From assembly GCA_017539165.1 (NCBI GenBank), contig JAFYHN010000005.1:28863-92862 (forward strand): 64,000 bases of DNA, written 5' to 3'. Below, one piece after another: positions 33,265 through 42,301 of the stretch. Both the position numbers and the translations under genes were made by a program. The notes beneath the pieces were generated by a model. That model saw nothing but the letters and a program-made list of their open reading frames with translations, searched no databases and was not told the origin of the DNA. The stretch comes from Eubacterium sp. Its GTDB lineage: Bacteria > Bacillota > Clostridia > Lachnospirales > Lachnospiraceae. Numbering within the stretch: the first letter of the stretch is position 1; the number at the start of each line of letters is the position of its first letter.

Positions 33265-35979
33265 ATGAACAGAAAAAAGATAATTAATTATCTTGCAGTA
33301 TTTTTGCTTATATCATTTTTAAGTTTTACAAGAACAACACTAATTTCAAATGCACAAGGTGAGATAGCAAATGAAGCTGAGATAATGGAGCTTATAAGAG
33401 AGGCGTGGAAAAATCAAAGGGAAGAAATAAAATTAGGAAGTTATAAAATAAAGTTTGATGATTTTAAAAAAATCTATAATAAGATGTATTATTCTGAGTC
33501 GAAATATTTTTATGTTTCAGGTTCCTTTAGTGGGTATTCGTCTGGCCAATATATGACTTCTGCAACAATTGGATATAATGTTTCAACAGATAAAATAGCA
33601 GGAATGAGATATGAATATGATCAGGCTGTAGCAGGTTTTAAAAAAGGCGTAGATTCAAATTGGTCTGATATGAAAAAACTTCTGTATATAAATAATTATT
33701 TGTGTAAGATATGTCAGTATGATTACGATAAGGTTAACCCAAATAAATATGACGCTTATGGCGCCCTTGTAGGTCATATGGCGGTATGTGAAGGTTATTC
33801 CAGAGCGTTTGATGATTTGGCTGATGAGGTTGGACTAGAATGCTATCTGGTTGGAAGTGATACGCTTAATCATGCATGGAATATGGTAAAGCTTAATGGA
33901 AAGTATTATATGATAGACGCTACATGGAATGATTCCAAATATGATTTTTCTGGAGTCTCTAGTAGATATTTCTTAAAAAGTGCGTCCTGGTTTAATAGTT
34001 CCGATGGTCATCATGTGGCGTCAGATTATTATACAAAAGGAATAGGACCAGATCCTTCAGTTGCGAATGATACTTCGTATGACTATTGTGATTGGAATGG
34101 TTACTACAGTTATTTAGAGCTTGTAAAAGGAGAAATATACGGAACAGATAATAATGGTCGTATAGTAAAATATTCCAGTACTAATAATTCTATAAAAACC
34201 GAAAAAACAATTGCTGATTATACGAAAACTAATTGGAAAAACTATGGGCCTGGAGGAGGATACTATCAATCTATTTATTCCATGAAGATAGCTTCTTTTG
34301 GAAATAAGCTTTATTACACTTCGCCGTATAGCGTGTTATCGTATAATGTCGAAACTGGTGAGATAAAGACAGTATATGCTTTGACGGATGATGAAAAATC
34401 TAACAATTGTATATATGGCTTAGTAATAACACAAGATAATAAGATTAAATATCATTTGTCGAAAGGTGTTAATTCTACTGAAATAGAGGGCGGAATAACT
34501 AAAGAGGTTCCGACGACATACAAAGCAGAATTCACATGGAATAGTGATTATTCCAAGGCGGATGTTAGTATAATAAGTATGCCTCTGGATGGTGTAATGA
34601 AGTTATTCAGTAAAGTGAATAGTGTTACGACTAAAAATGAGGCGACTTGTACCCAGGGTGGAAGTGCGACATATACCGTCAGCGTAAGTTATAACGGACA
34701 GAGCTATAAAGATTCAAAGGATGTCAATCTGAAACCACTCGGACATAACATTACATCTCATAGTGCTGCTCAAGCTACATGTACCGCAAAGGGAAACAGT
34801 CAATATTGGAGCTGCGACAGATGTAATAAATACTTCTCTGATAAAAACGGTAATACAGAGATAAAAAAAGACAGCTGGGTTATAGCTGCAAAAGGTCATA
34901 AGTATGGAACTCTTATTGCAGAAGTTCCGACAACATGTAAAGCAAGTGGAGTAAAAGAACATTATAAGTGTTCTGCCTGTCAGAAACTGTTCGTGAAGAA
35001 TGGTAATGAGTATGTTCAAAAGACTGATAAGGATCTTGTGATCAAACAGTTAGATCATCATTATGAAGAAATTTCCGGAACGGCGATTGATCCGACATGT
35101 ACAGCAGCTGGGAAGGAAGCAGATAAAAAGTGTAGTGTATGTAATGAAGTACTAAAAGGTGCAGATATTCCTGCTTTGGGTCATCACTGGGATGAAGGTG
35201 TTGTAACACAGGAAGCAACATCAGATAGAGATGGAATAAAAACATATACTTGCACTGAATGTAAGGCTATAAGAATAGAAAATATTCCAGGTGGAAATGG
35301 TGGTTCGGAAGAACCGTCAATCTCATCAGCGCCTACACCTGCAGGAGATAGTCCTTCTGAAAAAACTACAGGATCTGCGACAACTACTGAACAGTCTACA
35401 AATCCTACTACAGAGCAAGCTGGGGAATCAACGAAGGAAGAAAATAATAACTCTGACGCAGTTGAACAGCAACCTGACGGTCAAGGTTATTATGATATCG
35501 AGACGATAAATGAAGAAAAGGTAACACAGAATGTAAAGATATCTGATAAGACGTCTTCGGGAAAATATAAGATCACTAAAGTAACCAGAAAGAATGGTAA
35601 AATAGTAGGTGGAACAGTAACTTATATGGCTCCGTACAACAAGAATTGTCTGAAGGCTACTGTGCCGGCAACTATCAGGATCCGGGGAGTTAAGTTTACT
35701 GTTACAGCTGTAAATAAGGGGGCTTTCAAGAATCATAAAAAGCTGAAAACAGTAACAATCGGAACGAACGTAACCAATATTGGTGCAAATGCATTCTCTG
35801 GTTGTTCTAAGCTTAGTAATGTAAATATCAGATCAACTAAGATTAAGAAGATCGGAAGTAAAGCTTTTAAGGGAATAAATAAAAAGGCTAAGATCAAAGT
35901 TCCAAAGAAACGTCTTGAGAAGTACAAGAAGATGCTTTATAAAGCGGGAGTGACTTCAAAGACGAAGATTACAAATTGA
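33265..35979 (+). CDS. Secreted transglutaminase-like protein with Cys-pair repeats and BspA-type leucine-rich repeat
   Basis: This 904-residue protein has a signal peptide (residues 1-31: RKK, hydrophobic core, SNAQG). A transglutaminase/protease core follows with the triad Cys (VCEGYSRAF, about 175), His (LNHAWNM, about 202) and Asp (YMIDATWND, about 217). Residues 445-685 hold three or four related modules with CxxC pairs, such as ATCTAKGNSQYWSCDRC. A Ser/Thr/Glu-rich linker (about 690-745) leads to a C-terminal BspA-like leucine-rich repeat (GVKFTVTAVNKGAFKNHKKL). No LPXTG is present. It probably acts outside the cell on peptides, or cross-links them. Confidence 0.85.
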   Translation: MNRKKIINYLAVFLLISFLSFTRTTLISNAQGEIANEAEIMELIREAWKNQREEIKLGSYKIKFDDFKKIYNKMYYSESKYFYVSGSFSGYSSGQYMTSATIGYNVSTDKIAGMRYEYDQAVAGFKKGVDSNWSDMKKLLYINNYLCKICQYDYDKVNPNKYDAYGALVGHMAVCEGYSRAFDDLADEVGLECYLVGSDTLNHAWNMVKLNGKYYMIDATWNDSKYDFSGVSSRYFLKSASWFNSSDGHHVASDYYTKGIGPDPSVANDTSYDYCDWNGYYSYLELVKGEIYGTDNNGRIVKYSSTNNSIKTEKTIADYTKTNWKNYGPGGGYYQSIYSMKIASFGNKLYYTSPYSVLSYNVETGEIKTVYALTDDEKSNNCIYGLVITQDNKIKYHLSKGVNSTEIEGGITKEVPTTYKAEFTWNSDYSKADVSIISMPLDGVMKLFSKVNSVTTKNEATCTQGGSATYTVSVSYNGQSYKDSKDVNLKPLGHNITSHSAAQATCTAKGNSQYWSCDRCNKYFSDKNGNTEIKKDSWVIAAKGHKYGTLIAEVPTTCKASGVKEHYKCSACQKLFVKNGNEYVQKTDKDLVIKQLDHHYEEISGTAIDPTCTAAGKEADKKCSVCNEVLKGADIPALGHHWDEGVVTQEATSDRDGIKTYTCTECKAIRIENIPGGNGGSEEPSISSAPTPAGDSPSEKTTGSATTTEQSTNPTTEQAGESTKEENNNSDAVEQQPDGQGYYDIETINEEKVTQNVKISDKTSSGKYKITKVTRKNGKIVGGTVTYMAPYNKNCLKATVPATIRIRGVKFTVTAVNKGAFKNHKKLKTVTIGTNVTNIGANAFSGCSKLSNVNIRSTKIKKIGSKAFKGINKKAKIKVPKKRLEKYKKMLYKAGVTSKTKITN

Positions 35980-35998
35980 TGCTGTAATATGTCATAAA

Positions 35999-36029
35999 TG
36001 GATTGGTACACTATGTATCAATCCATTTT
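35999..36029 (+). terminator. Hairpin after the transglutaminase-like gene
   Basis: The arms AATGGATTG and CAATCCATT flank a loop with a second short pairing (GTAC/GTAT), followed by TTTTC. The T run is short, so it is a moderate terminator candidate. Confidence 0.6.
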
Positions 36030-36046
36030 CATTGGGGAGTATATTG

Positions 36047-36075
36047 TTGTTTTAAAACTTAATAAATGGTATAAT
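36047..36075 (+). promoter_or_regulatory. Promoter of the pseudopilin gene
   Basis: -35 TTGTTT (36047-36052), 17-base spacer, perfect -10 TATAAT (36070-36075). Confidence 0.75.
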
Positions 36076-36126
36076 ATTAGCAGTAGTAAACCTTCGGTCC
36101 ACTTAAGAATATAAAGGTGAATGCAT

Positions 36127-36801
36127 ATGAAGAATACATATGATAGAAAACCTTATAAGTCGGATAAGGGCTTCACGTTGGTGGAGCTTATTGTTGTGCT
36201 TGTTATTCTTGCGATCATGGCTGCGATTCTTGTTCCTGTCTTAATGGGCTACATTGATAAGTCGAAAGAAGAGCAGTGTCTGTTGGATGGAAGAAACTGT
36301 GTTACTGCGATACAGACTGAATTAACTCAGCTGTATGCTCAACAGGGTGGAAGCGTAGAACTGGGCACTCCGGTTATCTCGGGTGGAAAGATTGTCGGAG
36401 AAAATAACGGCGATGACAACATTGAGGGCACAAACTTCGCAAAACGTGTTCTTGAAAAAGCAGAACTCAGTGAAAAACCATACTGCCTTTTATGCGGTTT
36501 GGGAAGTAATGCCCCAAAAACCGATAATAAAACTACACTACATGATAAATATACCGTATTCTTTCTTGTTTACATGAAGACTAAGGATTCTCCAGCGCTA
36601 TTCTATTTCAATGGAGAGTGGTCTTATTCTTATCCTAGAGCCGGAAAAAGTGATAAGCTTATGAATTCGGCGAATGTAGTTCAGGAAGGATTGTTAAAGG
36701 GTAAAAGAATACAATTATACTCTATTTCCAATGAAGCGAAAAAGGATCATGGCACATATGGATCATCCACTTTCTGGGAGTGGATGCGATCCTTTAAGTA
36801 A
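36127..36801 (+). CDS. Type IV pilin-like / pseudopilin protein
   Basis: This 224-residue protein has a class III-like prepilin leader of 15 residues ending in DKG, cleaved before Phe (KGFTLVELIVVLVILAIMAA), with the conserved Glu at position 5 of the mature form. The hydrophobic alpha-1 helix is followed by a soluble head of about 180 residues with two Cys (CLLCG). It would be processed by a prepilin peptidase (PilD). No assembly ATPase, peptidase or platform gene lies in the window, so the machinery must be elsewhere. I prefer the ATG at 36127 for ribosome-site spacing; ATG 36121 is in frame too. Confidence 0.85.
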   Translation: MKNTYDRKPYKSDKGFTLVELIVVLVILAIMAAILVPVLMGYIDKSKEEQCLLDGRNCVTAIQTELTQLYAQQGGSVELGTPVISGGKIVGENNGDDNIEGTNFAKRVLEKAELSEKPYCLLCGLGSNAPKTDNKTTLHDKYTVFFLVYMKTKDSPALFYFNGEWSYSYPRAGKSDKLMNSANVVQEGLLKGKRIQLYSISNEAKKDHGTYGSSTFWEWMRSFK

Positions 36802-36833
36802 TTATTAATTCAAAGGGGAAATAGTGAAGGCAA

Positions 36834-38045
36834 ATGAATGATACGAGAAACGAGAAACCGATTACGATAAAGAGACTTAATATTCTGGGCTTGGGAAGCG
36901 CATTACTGATAGTTTTTCTTTTATCATTGGTGGTATTAAGCTTTGGTCTGGTGATGCAACTGTCCAGCCAAGGTATTAAAGAAGTTATAACAGATTATTG
37001 GGGATGGATCGTTGCAATCATCCTTATCGAAAATATCATCTTCTGGTCAGGTATTATCCTGGTTTATATGACCTCAGTTCAGCTCGGTGTAAAACTGCGA
37101 GTGCTGGGGCTTATCTGTGGCTGGATGCCGATAATTCATCTCATTGTACTTACGATTATAATTCGTATTACCACGTCAGAAGTATTATTTGAGAAATCCA
37201 AGATTAAGCTGAATAGAAGAAGAGCTGCTGAACAGATATGTAAGACGCGCTATCCTATTCTTATGGTTCATGGCGTATTCTTCAGAGATTTCAAATACTT
37301 TAACTACTGGGGCAGAGTTCCTGCTGAACTGGAAAAGAACGGAGCAACTATTTATTATGGAAATCATGAGTCTGCTGCTTCAGTTACTAACAGTGCTAAA
37401 GAACTTGCTGCGAGAATAAGAGAGATCGTAGAGACGACCGGATGCGGGAAGGTGAATATTATAGCACATTCAAAGGGCGGACTCGATGTTAAGACTGCCG
37501 TGGTACAGGAAGGTATCTATCCATATGTGGCTTCTATAACAACGATAAACACGCCTCATCATGGATGTGAATTTGCAGAGTATCTTCTGAATAAGGCTCC
37601 TGCAGGTATGAAAGAAAAAGTTGCGGGTATGTATAACGGAGCTCTAAAAAGAGTAGGAGATAAGAATCCTGATTTTATAGCGGCTGTCACAGATCTGACT
37701 GCTTCAAGATGTAAGGAAATCTGGGATTATACCTGTAGGTTTGATTATAGAGCGGCTGGTGTATATACACAGAGCGTTGGTTCATGTATGAAGAAGGCTA
37801 CTAGTGGTGCATTTCCTCTTAATATGAGTTATCATCTTGTTGGACATTTTGACGGACCTAATGATGGACTAGTAGGAGAACCTTCATTCCGATGGGGAGA
37901 GAATTATACTTTCCTACAGAACAAAAAGAAGCGAGGAATATCGCACGGGGACATGATCGATCTTAACAGACAGAATATTCCCGGCTTTGATATAAGAGAA
38001 TTCTTCGTTCAGCTTGTGGCTGACCTCAAAAGAAGAGGAATGTAA
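36834..38045 (+). CDS. Membrane-tethered lipase-like alpha/beta hydrolase
   Basis: The 403-residue protein has three N-terminal transmembrane helices (about 15-42, 52-80, 86-112). An alpha/beta hydrolase domain follows, with the oxyanion loop PILMVHGVFFRD (about 140), nucleophile elbow IIAHSKGGLD (Ser about 212), INTPHHGCEFAE as in bacterial triacylglycerol lipases, a likely Asp in DGPNDGLVGEPS and His in ISHGDMID. It resembles lipases of the Burkholderia/Pseudomonas fold but is anchored to the membrane. It follows the pseudopilin gene by 33 bases and may share its transcript. Confidence 0.85.
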   Translation: MNDTRNEKPITIKRLNILGLGSALLIVFLLSLVVLSFGLVMQLSSQGIKEVITDYWGWIVAIILIENIIFWSGIILVYMTSVQLGVKLRVLGLICGWMPIIHLIVLTIIIRITTSEVLFEKSKIKLNRRRAAEQICKTRYPILMVHGVFFRDFKYFNYWGRVPAELEKNGATIYYGNHESAASVTNSAKELAARIREIVETTGCGKVNIIAHSKGGLDVKTAVVQEGIYPYVASITTINTPHHGCEFAEYLLNKAPAGMKEKVAGMYNGALKRVGDKNPDFIAAVTDLTASRCKEIWDYTCRFDYRAAGVYTQSVGSCMKKATSGAFPLNMSYHLVGHFDGPNDGLVGEPSFRWGENYTFLQNKKKRGISHGDMIDLNRQNIPGFDIREFFVQLVADLKRRGM

Positions 38046-38058
38046 TATTTTTCCCGGG

Positions 38059-38256
38059 TTGACAGTCACGTGATATTTTGTTACTCTGAACATGCAACAA
38101 GGGAGTAACTTACAGCCGTGTGGCTGTTCATAATAACGTCATCACATTTGTGTGTCAGGAGATGGCATCACAATTCGGATTATGAGTAATTAGTGAGACT
38201 TGCTTGCAGACATATAGTTTTAATGCTATGTGTCTGCAAGCAGGTCTCTTTTGTTT
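38059..38256 (+). ncRNA. Promoter-to-terminator RNA unit resembling a yybP-ykoY (manganese) riboswitch
   Basis: TTGACA (38059-38064)-17-TACTCT (38082-38087) predicts a transcript from about 38094. It contains AGGGAGTAACTT (38100), then the perfect stem ACAGCC-GTGT-GGCTGT, then AACGTCATCAC. The GGGAGUA and CGUCAUCA elements with a hairpin between them match the conserved loops of the yybP-ykoY class. A very strong terminator follows: arms 38195-38217 and 38226-38248, then TTTTGTTTT. No ORF lies inside. The next genes encode an ABC exporter that also has its own promoter after the terminator. The riboswitch identity is from visual match only. Confidence 0.55.
38195..38256 (+). terminator. Strong terminator at the end of the riboswitch-like RNA
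   Basis: A long hairpin of about 20 bp, from GAGACTTGC... to ...GTCTC with loop TTTTAATG and mostly perfect pairing including TTGCAGACATATAG with CTATGTGTCTGCAA, followed by TTTTGTTTT. Confidence 0.92.
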
Positions 38257-38284
38257 TATATTTTTGTTTTTTGGCGTTTTTTGG

Positions 38285-38350
38285 TTGACAAGTGTAATGA
38301 TAAGGTGTATTTTGTACTAGAAATGAACATATGAACATACAAACATATGT
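38285..38350 (+). promoter_or_regulatory. Promoter and palindromic operator of the FtsX-type ABC exporter
   Basis: TTGACA (38285-38290), 17-base spacer, TATTTT (38308-38313). Seven bases after the predicted start site is the inverted repeat ACATATG-N10-CATATGT (38327-38350), suitable for a repressor. No regulator gene is adjacent. Confidence 0.65.
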
Positions 38351-38373
38351 AAAATAAATAAGGAGGGTGGATT

Positions 38374-39090
38374 ATGTCAGAAGATGAAAGAAAATTCCTT
38401 GAGATTGTAGATCTAAAAAAAGGCTTTGGCTCAGGTGAGTCGCGTCAGGAAGTTCTAAGGGGAATGGACTTCACGGTTGCCAAAGGTGAGTTCTGTGTTT
38501 TACTTGGTCCTTCAGGTTCGGGTAAGTCAACGCTTCTAAATATTATCGGAGGAATAGATAATCCTGATTTCGGTTTCATATCAATAAACGGTGATAAACT
38601 GGAAGATATGGGGGAGAAAGGACTTACTCAGTATAGACGTAAGCATCTTGGATATGTTTTTCAGATGTACAATCTTATACCCAATCTTAATGTGAAGGAG
38701 AATATTGAAGTAGGGGCTTATCTGTCTGATAATCCTTTAGAGATAGATGAACTACTTGAGACTCTTGGCCTTTACAAACATCGTCATAAGCTTCCAAATC
38801 AGCTTTCAGGTGGACAGCAGCAGAGAGTTTCCATTGGACGAGCTATAGTAAAGAATCCCGATATTCTTCTCTGCGATGAACCGACAGGAGCTCTTGATTA
38901 CAATACATCAAAAGAGATCCTCAAACTGATTGAGGATGTTAATCAAAAGTATGGAAATACTATCATAATGGTCACACATAATGAAGCAATCAAGAATATG
39001 GCTGATCATGTGATCAAACTTCGTGACGGAGTAGTTCGACACAATAATATAAATGAGAACAAGATTTCAGCAGTAGATCTTGATTGGTAA
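38374..39090 (+). CDS. ABC transporter ATP-binding protein (MacB/LolD type)
   Basis: This 238-residue ATPase has Walker [10 protein letters not shown] (about 49-57), [14 protein letters not shown], Walker [13 protein letters not shown] and the switch His in VTHNEAI. The short length and the sequence [17 protein letters not shown] are characteristic of MacB/LolD-type exporters that pair with FtsX-like permeases. AAGGAGG precedes the ATG. It is co-transcribed with the permease 48 bases downstream. Such systems often mediate peptide or lipid export or act as mechanotransmission ATPases. The substrate is unknown. Confidence 0.92.
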   Translation: MSEDERKFLEIVDLKKGFGSGESRQEVLRGMDFTVAKGEFCVLLGPSGSGKSTLLNIIGGIDNPDFGFISINGDKLEDMGEKGLTQYRRKHLGYVFQMYNLIPNLNVKENIEVGAYLSDNPLEIDELLETLGLYKHRHKLPNQLSGGQQQRVSIGRAIVKNPDILLCDEPTGALDYNTSKEILKLIEDVNQKYGNTIIMVTHNEAIKNMADHVIKLRDGVVRHNNINENKISAVDLDW

Positions 39091-39138
39091 AACAAGTGAT
39101 GTGAATTAAATGTATTATGGTGAAGTGAGGAAAGAAAA

Positions 39139-41661
39139 ATGAGTAAGATAAATAATCCGCTTAAGAGGCGTGTCCCCAGAGAGCTTCTTGGTGAATGGCA
39201 TAAATATGTGGTTATAGCTCTATTTCTGATAATAATGATTGGCTTTATCTCGGGGATATATGTTGCAAATAACAGTATGCTAAAGTCTGTAGCAGTAAAT
39301 ACTGTTAATTGCAATCTGGAGGACGGTTGTTTTGAAGTCAGTGATAGGCTGGATACAGAAACTATTGCCGCCATTGAATCAGGGGAAAAAGCAGATGTTA
39401 AACAGTACTATTTCGATAAAGCACATGAAGAAGTGGACAAAGAAGTCGAAAAGACATTCGGGGATTTTGTTAACAACAGTGATTATGCCGATGCTATAGA
39501 AGAAGCAAAAAAAGAGGCATATTCAGAAGTTGATAAGAAAGTAAATGAAGAATATGACAAGGCGGCTGAAAAGTATGATCTGGACAATCCGGATTACAAG
39601 GCTGTTCAGATTAAGGTTTATGAGAATTTCTATAAAGACGTGACTGAAACCAGGAATAATGGAACAGGAAAGATAAGGATATTTAAGGACAGAACAGATA
39701 TAGATCTTTACAGTATCCATGAAGGCAATATGCCTGTGCGTGATGATGAAATAGCAATCGATAGAATGCATGCAGACAATGTAAATATCAAGATCGGTGA
39801 TACAATAAATGTTGGCGGTAAAGATTTCAAAGTTACTGCTCTTATTGCCCTGGTAAACTACAGCACTCTTTATGAGAAACCTACAGATTCCATGTTTGAC
39901 GCAACGTATTTTGATGTTGCTATAGTTACTGATGAAGGTTTTGACAGGATTGATAAGAATTTACATTATAACTATTCCTGGAAATATATCGATGAACCTG
40001 CAGATGAGATTCATGAGAAGGATTTATCTGAAAATGTCATGGCTGTGCTTATATCTCATGCAGCGGTAAATGATTTGGACATTGAGAATTATCTGCCGAA
40101 TTACAGTAATGAGGCGATACATTTTGCTACTGCAGACCTCGGAAGAGATAAGTCCATGGCGGGAATACTTCTTTATATCTTGGTAGCTGTACTGGCGTTC
40201 GTCTTTGCGATAACGATCAGCAATACCATAAACAAGGAGGCTTCCGTAATAGGAACCTTAAGAGCGTCGGGGTATACCAGAAATGAACTTTTGATTCACT
40301 ATATGACCATGCCGGTCTTTGTGACGCTGTTTTCAGCTATAATAGGGAATGTCCTGGGTTATACATTCTTTAAGAATATAGCAATTGGAATGTATTATAA
40401 CAGTTATAGTCTTCCTACGTACGAGACCTACTGGGCATCGGAAGCATTTGTCAAGACAACGGTTATTCCGGTCGTGATGATGTTTGTTATTAATTTTGCG
40501 GTCATATCAAGGATGCTCAGGTTTTCACCTCTTAAGTTCCTTAAACATGATCTTAAGATCTCTAAGAGAAAGAAAGCTATTAGACTTCCAAAGTGGAGCT
40601 TTCTGAAAAGGTTCCGAACAAGAATACTGTTTCAGAATATCCCGAATTATCTGGTGCTTTTCCTCGGAATAGCATTTGTCATGCTTATGATGGCGATGGC
40701 GGTAGGTTTTCCGGATTCATTGGATGTATATCAGGATAATGTGGCTGACATGATGTTTGTTAAATATCAAACCATCCTGAAGACTACTGAGGATGAAGAC
40801 GATAACCCTATCGAAACTACGACGAAATCTGCCGAGAAGTTCGCCATGAATGGACTCCAGTATGAAGCGAAGGATCATAATGAATCCATAGCGGTCTATG
40901 GTGTAGAAGATAATAGTGCTTATATTAAGGACCTAGCAAAGATGGCAGAAAAAGAAGTATATATATCGAATTCATTTGCAGATAAATTCGGAATCTCGGT
41001 TGGTGATGATCTGAGGCTCGATGAGAAATACGATAATGAATTCTATGAACTGAAGGTTGTTGGAATATATGATTATTCAGGTTCACTTTCAGTTTTCATG
41101 CCGATTGATAATTACAGGTCGATTTTCAACAACGATGATGACTACTTTACCGGATATATGGCTGATGAAGAGATAGAGGGTATAGATGATAAATATATAG
41201 CGACAACCATAACAAAGGATGATGTTCTAAAGATATCACGCCAGCTTGATCATTCTATGGGCTCGTATATGACATACTTCCAGTATGTTTGTCTGATCCT
41301 TTCGGTCGTTCTTATCTATCTTCTTACTAAGATTGTGATTGAGAAGAATGAAAATGCTATCTCAATGGTCAAGATTCTTGGATATGAAAATCGCGAGATC
41401 AGTTCGCTTTACATGACATCCACGACTATAGTTGTTATTGTGTCGTGTGTAGTTGGAATTCTTCTTGGATACTTTGGAATGGAAGGTTTATTCCGAAGAT
41501 ACCTTATGACGATGGAAGGCTGGTTCAGTTTTGTCATCACTCCGGTTGGTATCGTTAAGATGTTTATGTTTGTATTTATTGCATATCTTATAGTAATGGT
41601 GTTCGACTATAACAGAATCAAGAGGATTCCGATGGACCGGGCTCTTAAAAATGTAGAGTGA
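39139..41661 (+). CDS. FtsX-like ABC transporter permease
   Basis: This 840-residue protein has one N-terminal transmembrane helix (about 24-44), a large extracytoplasmic domain (about 50-340) rich in Asp/Glu/Lys with predicted coiled helices (EEAKKEAYSEVDKKV), three helices (about 341-460) and, after an intracellular loop, a second FtsX unit with an N-terminal helix (about 515), a smaller extracellular domain and three helices at the end. This duplicated FtsX arrangement occurs in bacitracin-type and lipid exporters. It forms the exporter with the ATPase just upstream. Confidence 0.9.
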   Translation: MSKINNPLKRRVPRELLGEWHKYVVIALFLIIMIGFISGIYVANNSMLKSVAVNTVNCNLEDGCFEVSDRLDTETIAAIESGEKADVKQYYFDKAHEEVDKEVEKTFGDFVNNSDYADAIEEAKKEAYSEVDKKVNEEYDKAAEKYDLDNPDYKAVQIKVYENFYKDVTETRNNGTGKIRIFKDRTDIDLYSIHEGNMPVRDDEIAIDRMHADNVNIKIGDTINVGGKDFKVTALIALVNYSTLYEKPTDSMFDATYFDVAIVTDEGFDRIDKNLHYNYSWKYIDEPADEIHEKDLSENVMAVLISHAAVNDLDIENYLPNYSNEAIHFATADLGRDKSMAGILLYILVAVLAFVFAITISNTINKEASVIGTLRASGYTRNELLIHYMTMPVFVTLFSAIIGNVLGYTFFKNIAIGMYYNSYSLPTYETYWASEAFVKTTVIPVVMMFVINFAVISRMLRFSPLKFLKHDLKISKRKKAIRLPKWSFLKRFRTRILFQNIPNYLVLFLGIAFVMLMMAMAVGFPDSLDVYQDNVADMMFVKYQTILKTTEDEDDNPIETTTKSAEKFAMNGLQYEAKDHNESIAVYGVEDNSAYIKDLAKMAEKEVYISNSFADKFGISVGDDLRLDEKYDNEFYELKVVGIYDYSGSLSVFMPIDNYRSIFNNDDDYFTGYMADEEIEGIDDKYIATTITKDDVLKISRQLDHSMGSYMTYFQYVCLILSVVLIYLLTKIVIEKNENAISMVKILGYENREISSLYMTSTTIVVIVSCVVGILLGYFGMEGLFRRYLMTMEGWFSFVITPVGIVKMFMFVFIAYLIVMVFDYNRIKRIPMDRALKNVE

Positions 41662-41680
41662 TAGAATAAAACTACTATAC

Positions 41681-41709
41681 TTGTCATATTGTAAATGGTA
41701 AAATATAGA
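41681..41709 (+). promoter_or_regulatory. Promoter of the PNPOx-like gene
   Basis: TTGTCA (41681-41686), 17-base spacer, TATAGA (41704-41709), just after the permease stop. Confidence 0.6.
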
Positions 41710-41742
41710 AAGTTTCAAACAAGCAATGAAAGGAGACATATT

Positions 41743-42135
41743 ATGGAAAAAGTTGCTCAGTTTTTAAAGGAGGCAGGTACATATTACCTTGCAACAGTAG
41801 ACGGGGATCAGCCAAGAGTAAGACCTTTTGGTACAGTTAATATTTTTGAAGGAAAGCTCTACATCCAGACTGGTAAGTCTAAAGATGTTTCTAAGCAGCT
41901 TCATGCAAATCCTAAAGCAGAGATCTGTGTATTCAAGGATGGAACATGGCTCAGAGTAGCGGGCGAGCTTGTAGAAGATGACAGAAGAGAGGCTAAGGCT
42001 TCAATGCTAGATGCATATCCACAGCTTAGAAATATGTATTCAGAGGATGATGGAAATACAGAAGTATTCTATTTCAAGAACGCTACAGCAGTATTCAGTT
42101 CATTTACTGCAGCACCTGAAGTGATTAATTTCTAG
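41743..42135 (+). CDS. Pyridoxamine 5'-phosphate oxidase-like flavin-binding protein
   Basis: The 130-residue protein has the split-barrel fold: EAGTYYLATVDGDQPRVRPFG at the start, IQTGKSKDVSKQLHANPKAEIC and TWLRVAGELVEDDR. It is shorter than PdxH (about 210) and is a member of the general PNPOx-like FMN/F420-binding family, so no vitamin B6 role is implied. AAAGGAG precedes the ATG at 41743; the longer frame from 41695 is rejected. Confidence 0.9.
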   Translation: MEKVAQFLKEAGTYYLATVDGDQPRVRPFGTVNIFEGKLYIQTGKSKDVSKQLHANPKAEICVFKDGTWLRVAGELVEDDRREAKASMLDAYPQLRNMYSEDDGNTEVFYFKNATAVFSSFTAAPEVINF

Positions 42136-42183
42136 TGGTTTACATAATACAAACTATTAAGATATGAATAAGATAATGTAATA

Positions 42184-42225
42184 GGAGATGATAAATGATC
42201 AGATTCATTTGTCATCTCCTTTTTA
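42184..42225 (+). terminator. Terminator after the PNPOx-like gene
   Basis: The arms GGAGATGA-TAAATGA (42184-42198) and TTCATTTG-TCATCTCC (42204-42219), with one unpaired base, enclose a short loop and are followed by TTTTT. Confidence 0.88.
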
Positions 42226-42241
42226 TGAATAACAATTATCC

Positions 42242-42271
42242 TTGTTTACATCATTATAAAAGGTGTATATT
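42242..42271 (+). promoter_or_regulatory. Promoter of the ABC-2 exporter genes
   Basis: TTGTTT (42242-42247), 18-base spacer, TATATT (42266-42271). Confidence 0.5.
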
Positions 42272-42301
42272 AGAACTAACATTCGTAAAGGAGAAAGCGC
42301 T

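Noticed and set aside
33780-33920. Transglutaminase-like domain as a microbial transglutaminase exotoxin
   Set aside because: The core is of the widespread bacterial transglutaminase-like superfamily with a BspA repeat; nothing specific to toxins is seen.
38094-38256. NiCo or SAM riboswitch for the RNA upstream of the FtsX exporter
   Set aside because: The conserved cores of those classes are absent; GGGAGUA and CGUCAUCA fit yybP-ykoY better.
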